Shown here piece by piece: positions 6,165 through 8,457 of a DNA stretch of 8,457 nt. Under the pieces are notes generated by a model that saw only the letters and a list, made by a program, of their open reading frames with translations, ran no database searches and had not been told where the DNA came from. The translations under genes and the position numbers were made by a program. Every line of letters starts with the position of its first letter. Positions within the stretch are counted from its first letter, which is position 1. The stretch is from Clostridium sp. (GTDB lineage: Bacteria; Bacillota; Clostridia; Clostridiales; Clostridiaceae): assembly GCA_012511315.1 (NCBI GenBank), contig JAAZGI010000251.1, positions 1 to 8,457 on the forward strand, read 5' to 3'.

Positions 6165-6192
6165 TTTTAGCCTCACCGGACTAAATTAAAGG
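6161..6192 (-). promoter_or_regulatory. PyrR-binding hairpin in the pyrP leader
   Basis: The minus strand reads TTTAGTCCGGTGAGGCTAAA (6185-6166). This contains the PyrR consensus ARUCCNGNGAGGYU as AGTCCGGTGAGGCT, with the stem TTTAG/CTAAA, a bulged U, and a CC/GG closing pair. A lower stem CCTT (6192-6189) with AAGG (6165-6162) follows after a bulge, giving the usual two-stem form. UMP- or UTP-bound PyrR is known to bind this element in Bacillota pyrimidine genes and to reduce expression. Confidence 0.88.
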
Positions 6193-6702
6193 TAGTATTA
6201 ACGGTATCCTTTGGATCAATTACCATTAGTTTCTCAAGCAAAGAAACACCTGTGTGTTTAGTTCCCACAGACTTCTGTCTGCAACTTGATAACTCAGTCT
6301 CGAGAATCTTTTTTTAAACCCAATTAAAAATACGACTCCCCGCTAGGCAAGAAGTCGCACTCAATGTATACAATCAATTATCTTGTGATAACTAAGGATT
6401 TAAAGCACTTATCTTGACAGCCTCGCCGAGCATGTTTAAAGATACCAACAGAATATTACCACGTCTTCCTTGTAATGGCAATGCTAAATCAGCTTGTTAG
6501 AGAGAAAAATCCATACCTTTTTTATTTTTTTTATTCAACGCCCACCCTGAAATTTAATCAGGATAAGCCCAATCTTTAAAATGGTTATTAAAATCTAATA
6601 TAAATGTTTTCATTTCAAGGCGTTGGGTTTGTTTAGAGCAGGTGACTTTAGTGAGACGTTTCTTAGCTAGGTTTATTGGGTTTATTTGGTTTGCTTACCT
6701 TT
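6193..6702. other. intergenic region upstream of pyrP
   Basis: Besides the terminator at 6321-6357, the region holds two small hairpins, CAGAC/GTCTG (6268-6281) and AAACAC/GTGTTT (6244-6259), in the presumed pyrP leader. It also has a long-range repeat CAACGCC/GGCGTTG (about 6537-6543 and 6619-6625). I could not place a convincing pyrP promoter. A short minus-strand frame near 6541-6600 begins MKTFILDFNNHFKDWAYPD and then stops. It has no SD, so I do not call it a gene. Confidence 0.5.
6321..6357 (-). terminator. Rho-independent terminator between the DUF998 gene and pyrP
   Basis: On the minus strand, CGACT (6357-6353) pairs with AGTCG (6337-6333). G-U and C-G pairs extend the stem inward around a GCCUAGC loop, and TATTTTTAATT follows. 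It is about 350 bases past the stop of the AbrB/DUF998 gene and some 135 bases before the PyrR element. It may end the upstream transcript or prematurely end a longer pyrP leader. Confidence 0.65.
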
Positions 6703-7932
6703 TTACTTTGTTAGATCGTAATAAGTTTGACTTGGTCGAACTAAAGCCACAGTAAACTCTTGCCCCTGGTTCATCACGATATTTACAAGGTTCTGAAGCA
6801 ATAGTAACAACCAGCTAAAAGCCAAAACAAATGAGATTAATTCAAAGGCAGTTAACGATAAGTAATGAATTCCTTGAAAGAGGAACACAGACCCTATTAG
6901 AGCTGCACCTACTCCATATGAAATTTTGAGAAACTGTTTCGTAACCTTAGGTAATAACCAGCGAATCCCAATAATTAAAACAATGAATATGTAAATCAAA
7001 CCTTCTGCGACACGATTATGCATGGTCTGATTAAACAGGCTATCATCATAGGGAAATAAGCCCACTCCACCTAATAAAAGCGCCATCAAAATTAATAATG
7101 CCTTTAGAATAATCAAGTTTTTAGATTTGCCCTGCCCCTCATACAGCATCACAAATAGATAATCAATTAAAGCAATCATAATCAAGGCTGAAAACATCAG
7201 TGTAATATTAAACTGCCAGCTATTAATGGCTTCCGGAGTCCCTAAAAAGCTTAAGTTATAGAGCCACCATTGCTGATCTTGATTGGTCAGCATAGCCACC
7301 GTAACTCCGCCGATTATAATATAGGTTAATGATTTTATTAGGGTAACAGGTGTTAATGTTTTGGCAGCATATACCATAATATAGTTTATGATGGCGACCA
7401 ATAATGTACCGATTACCGTTGAAGTCCAAGTGTCAAAAGTAGCTCCTACAAATAAATGCCCCAATATTCTAAAGAAAAAGAGAAGCGAAACAAAGACTAA
7501 TAAAGTATAGGAAAGAAGCACCGTTGGAAAGTTCCGCCAATAAATTTTATGAGCAAGAGAATCCACACGCCCTCGCTTACTTTTTGTAAAAAAAATAGTG
7601 AAGTTAATCATACCAGTTAAACCGCCTAGTAGGATAACGATACTAGCTGTGGATTGAGCTCCCACCAAAGGGATTTGCTGGTAGTTAAAAAACAATATCA
7701 AGAACGTTACCACAGCTACTAGAGATGCAATAATTACTGGTTTTAATGGAATGGATATGAGTCTCTCATTCAAATCTTTTTTAAGGATGGCTCTGTCCTC
7801 TTCTATTTTTAAAGTGATCTCCTGATTTTCTTGTAGATTCAATGATTCAACTACTTGATTTGGCATTTCAAGATAATAGCCCTTTGGTTTAGATTGTTCT
7901 GTCACCTTCATATTTTGATTTTTAAAATCCAT
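6703..7932 (-). CDS. AbrB-like N-terminal domain fused to a DUF998-type membrane protein
   Basis: A 409-residue protein in two parts. Residues about 18-52 (GYYLEMPNQVVESLNLQ then EITLKIEEDRAILKK) match the swapped-hairpin fold of SpoVT/AbrB or MazE-type DNA-binding domains: a short strand, the helix V-x-x-L-N-L, and a strand ending in a basic patch. From residue 64 on it is almost wholly hydrophobic, with about ten membrane segments (the first at about 66-82, 96-115, 137-156 and 170-190) and a C-terminal half of the DUF998 type. Proteins with this combination occur in Bacillota, but I know of no established function. A membrane-tethered regulator is possible, or the small domain may serve only in oligomerisation. 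The ATG at 7932 is supported by AAGGAGG (7944-7938), five bases upstream. It is a monocistronic minus-strand gene with no linked partner in view. Confidence 0.85.
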   Translation of the reverse strand: MDFKNQNMKVTEQSKPKGYYLEMPNQVVESLNLQENQEITLKIEEDRAILKKDLNERLISIPLKPVIIASLVAVVTFLILFFNYQQIPLVGAQSTASIVILLGGLTGMINFTIFFTKSKRGRVDSLAHKIYWRNFPTVLLSYTLLVFVSLLFFFRILGHLFVGATFDTWTSTVIGTLLVAIINYIMVYAAKTLTPVTLIKSLTYIIIGGVTVAMLTNQDQQWWLYNLSFLGTPEAINSWQFNITLMFSALIMIALIDYLFVMLYEGQGKSKNLIILKALLILMALLLGGVGLFPYDDSLFNQTMHNRVAEGLIYIFIVLIIGIRWLLPKVTKQFLKISYGVGAALIGSVFLFQGIHYLSLTAFELISFVLAFSWLLLLLQNLVNIVMNQGQEFTVALVRPSQTYYDLTK

Positions 7933-8000
7933 AAGAACCTCCTTCTTCTTTTCTTAATAATATCATCGATTGAAGGGACTACCTATCAATTAATTGCCGA

Positions 8001-8026
8001 ATTTATTTCGCGAGCCATTTATTTCG
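8001..8026. repeat. 10-base direct repeat ATTTATTTCG upstream of the AbrB/DUF998 gene
   Basis: ATTTATTTCG occurs at 8001-8010 and 8017-8026, a 16-base period, about 70-95 bases before the start codon at 7932. CCGAA (7998-8002) and TTCGG (8023-8027) also bracket the pair as an inverted repeat. Repeats of this kind could be operator half-sites, but no regulator is indicated. Confidence 0.4.
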
Positions 8027-8081
8027 GTGATTAACTTTGTAGATTTACTTTTATAACAAGTTTTAAAAATTGAGCCTTGCT

Positions 8082-8138
8082 CTTAAAACCGTGCTTTTTT
8101 CTTAAAACCGTGCTTCGCTCTTAAAACCGTGCTTGGAT
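8082..8138 (+). repeat. three tandem copies of a 19-base unit
   Basis: CTTAAAACCGTGCTT recurs identically at 8082, 8101 and 8120, an exact 19-base period, followed by four variable bases in each copy (TTTT, CGCT, GGAT). It is noncoding and contains stops in several frames. Confidence 0.9.
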
Positions 8139-8176
8139 CTCATAGTTAGTCTTTTTTTGTGCAAAACCAGTTATTA

Positions 8177-8222
8177 TTCACTCTGAATTTTAGTTTGAAT
8201 TCACTCTGAACTTTAGTTTAAA
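8177..8222 (+). repeat. two tandem copies of a 23-base unit
   Basis: The units at 8177-8199 and 8200-8222 both begin TTCACTCTGAA and end TTTAGTTT(G/A)AA, differing at only two positions. It is a recent-looking duplication in noncoding sequence. Confidence 0.85.
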
Positions 8223-8251
8223 TCCATTAATATCGATTCTGTGACAACGTC

Positions 8252-8299
8252 AAACACCAGCCAGGCACTTAATTTCAAGGGCCAGACTGGTGTTTTTTT
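8252..8299 (+). terminator. orphan Rho-independent terminator
   Basis: AAACACCAG (8252-8260) pairs with CTGGTGTTT (8287-8295). The 26-base interior can fold further (GGC with GCC). The stem runs into a seven-T tract ending at about 8299. The direction is clearly plus, yet no plus-strand gene lies upstream for nearly 4 kb, so it must end an unannotated transcript or a leader. Confidence 0.75.
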
Positions 8300-8302
8300 A
8301 CA

Positions 8303-8377
8303 CTTTGCAGGTTTTTTTATGCTTTGTAGGTTTTTTATGCTTTGTAGATTTTCTTATCCTCTGTAGACTTTTTTATC
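8303..8377 (+). repeat. four degenerate tandem copies of an 18-19 base T-rich unit
   Basis: Copies of CTTTGTAGGTTTTTTATG-type sequence start at 8303, 8322, 8340 and 8359. A decayed fifth begins at 8378 (CTTTAGCAC). Copies differ in T-run length and in a few substitutions, as expected of slippage plus point mutation. Confidence 0.85.
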
Positions 8378-8457
8378 CTTTAGCACACTAAGAATTTGAA
8401 GCACAATACTAAAACATTTTCTCGAAAACCTTCCTCCCCTTTTCTTACTGGACATAA

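Larger units (their letters stand above)
7945..8457. other. gene-free, repeat-rich region at the window end
   Basis: No frame here has a credible SD, length or domain. The region contains a 10-base direct repeat, three unrelated tandem-repeat arrays and a plus-strand terminator, listed separately. A poor promoter candidate for the AbrB/DUF998 gene (TTGATA 7989-7984, TGATAT 7965-7960, minus strand, 18-base spacer) is the best I found. The last 60 bases may belong to the edge of a further gene, but nothing supports that. Confidence 0.55.

Noticed and set aside
6300..6360. Purine or preQ1 riboswitch before the permease
   Set aside because: Lacks the conserved loop sequences of those aptamers. 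A simple terminator hairpin explains it, and the PyrR element accounts for regulation.
6490..6600. Minus-strand frame starting MKTFILDFNNHFKDWAYPD with read-through continuation ISGWALNKKNKKG
   Set aside because: Interrupted by a stop after 19 codons, no SD and no family I can name. It could be a fossil of a mobile gene, but this cannot be supported.
8082..8377. CRISPR array
   Set aside because: Units are contiguous tandem repeats of 18-23 bases with no unique spacers and no cas genes.
8353..8456. Minus-strand frame beginning MSSKKRGGRFSRK near the window end
   Set aside because: It runs into the minisatellite and stops after about 33 codons. No SD can be judged at the window edge.

Overview
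The window looks like AT-rich chromosomal DNA from a low-GC Gram-positive bacterium (Bacillota). The support is strong AGGAGG-type Shine-Dalgarno (SD) sites before nearly every gene, hairpin-plus-U-run terminators, a PyrR-type leader on a uracil permease gene, and an AbrB-like/DUF998 membrane protein. A clostridial or acetogen-like host is my guess. The sequence alone does not fix the genus.

Layout: 1-1063 is almost gene-free. It holds a small hairpin (51-72) and what looks like the left end of a decayed IS256-type element (187-299). 1064-2865 (+) is a compact operon: a 24-codon ORF with a strong SD, two small polytopic membrane proteins that appear to be paralogues of each other (1122-1679, 1689-2132), and a membrane-anchored single Cache sensor domain with no output domain (2122-2865). 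A bidirectional terminator (2941-2981) separates it from a cytoplasmic DsbA/FrnE-like thiol oxidoreductase on the minus strand (3026-3664, TTG start). A divergent GNAT acetyltransferase follows (3960-4457, +), then a short tandem-repeat array and a perfect 48-nt palindromic terminator. The uracil permease gene pyrP (4841-6112, -) has a leader with a clear PyrR-binding hairpin and what looks like an SD-sequestering switch. Upstream of it lies an AbrB-like/DUF998 membrane protein gene (6703-7932, -). The last 500 bases have no recognisable gene but carry three different minisatellites and an orphan plus-strand terminator.

The best candidate for an undescribed system is the 1064-2865 operon. Two paralogous membrane subunits sharing a G-[MI]-G-G-K-x-G signature are translationally linked to a stand-alone extracytoplasmic Cache ligand sensor. 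This suggests a ligand-gated heteromeric transporter or membrane complex, but the function is unknown to me. The other genes are single-gene units with no evident joint pathway.
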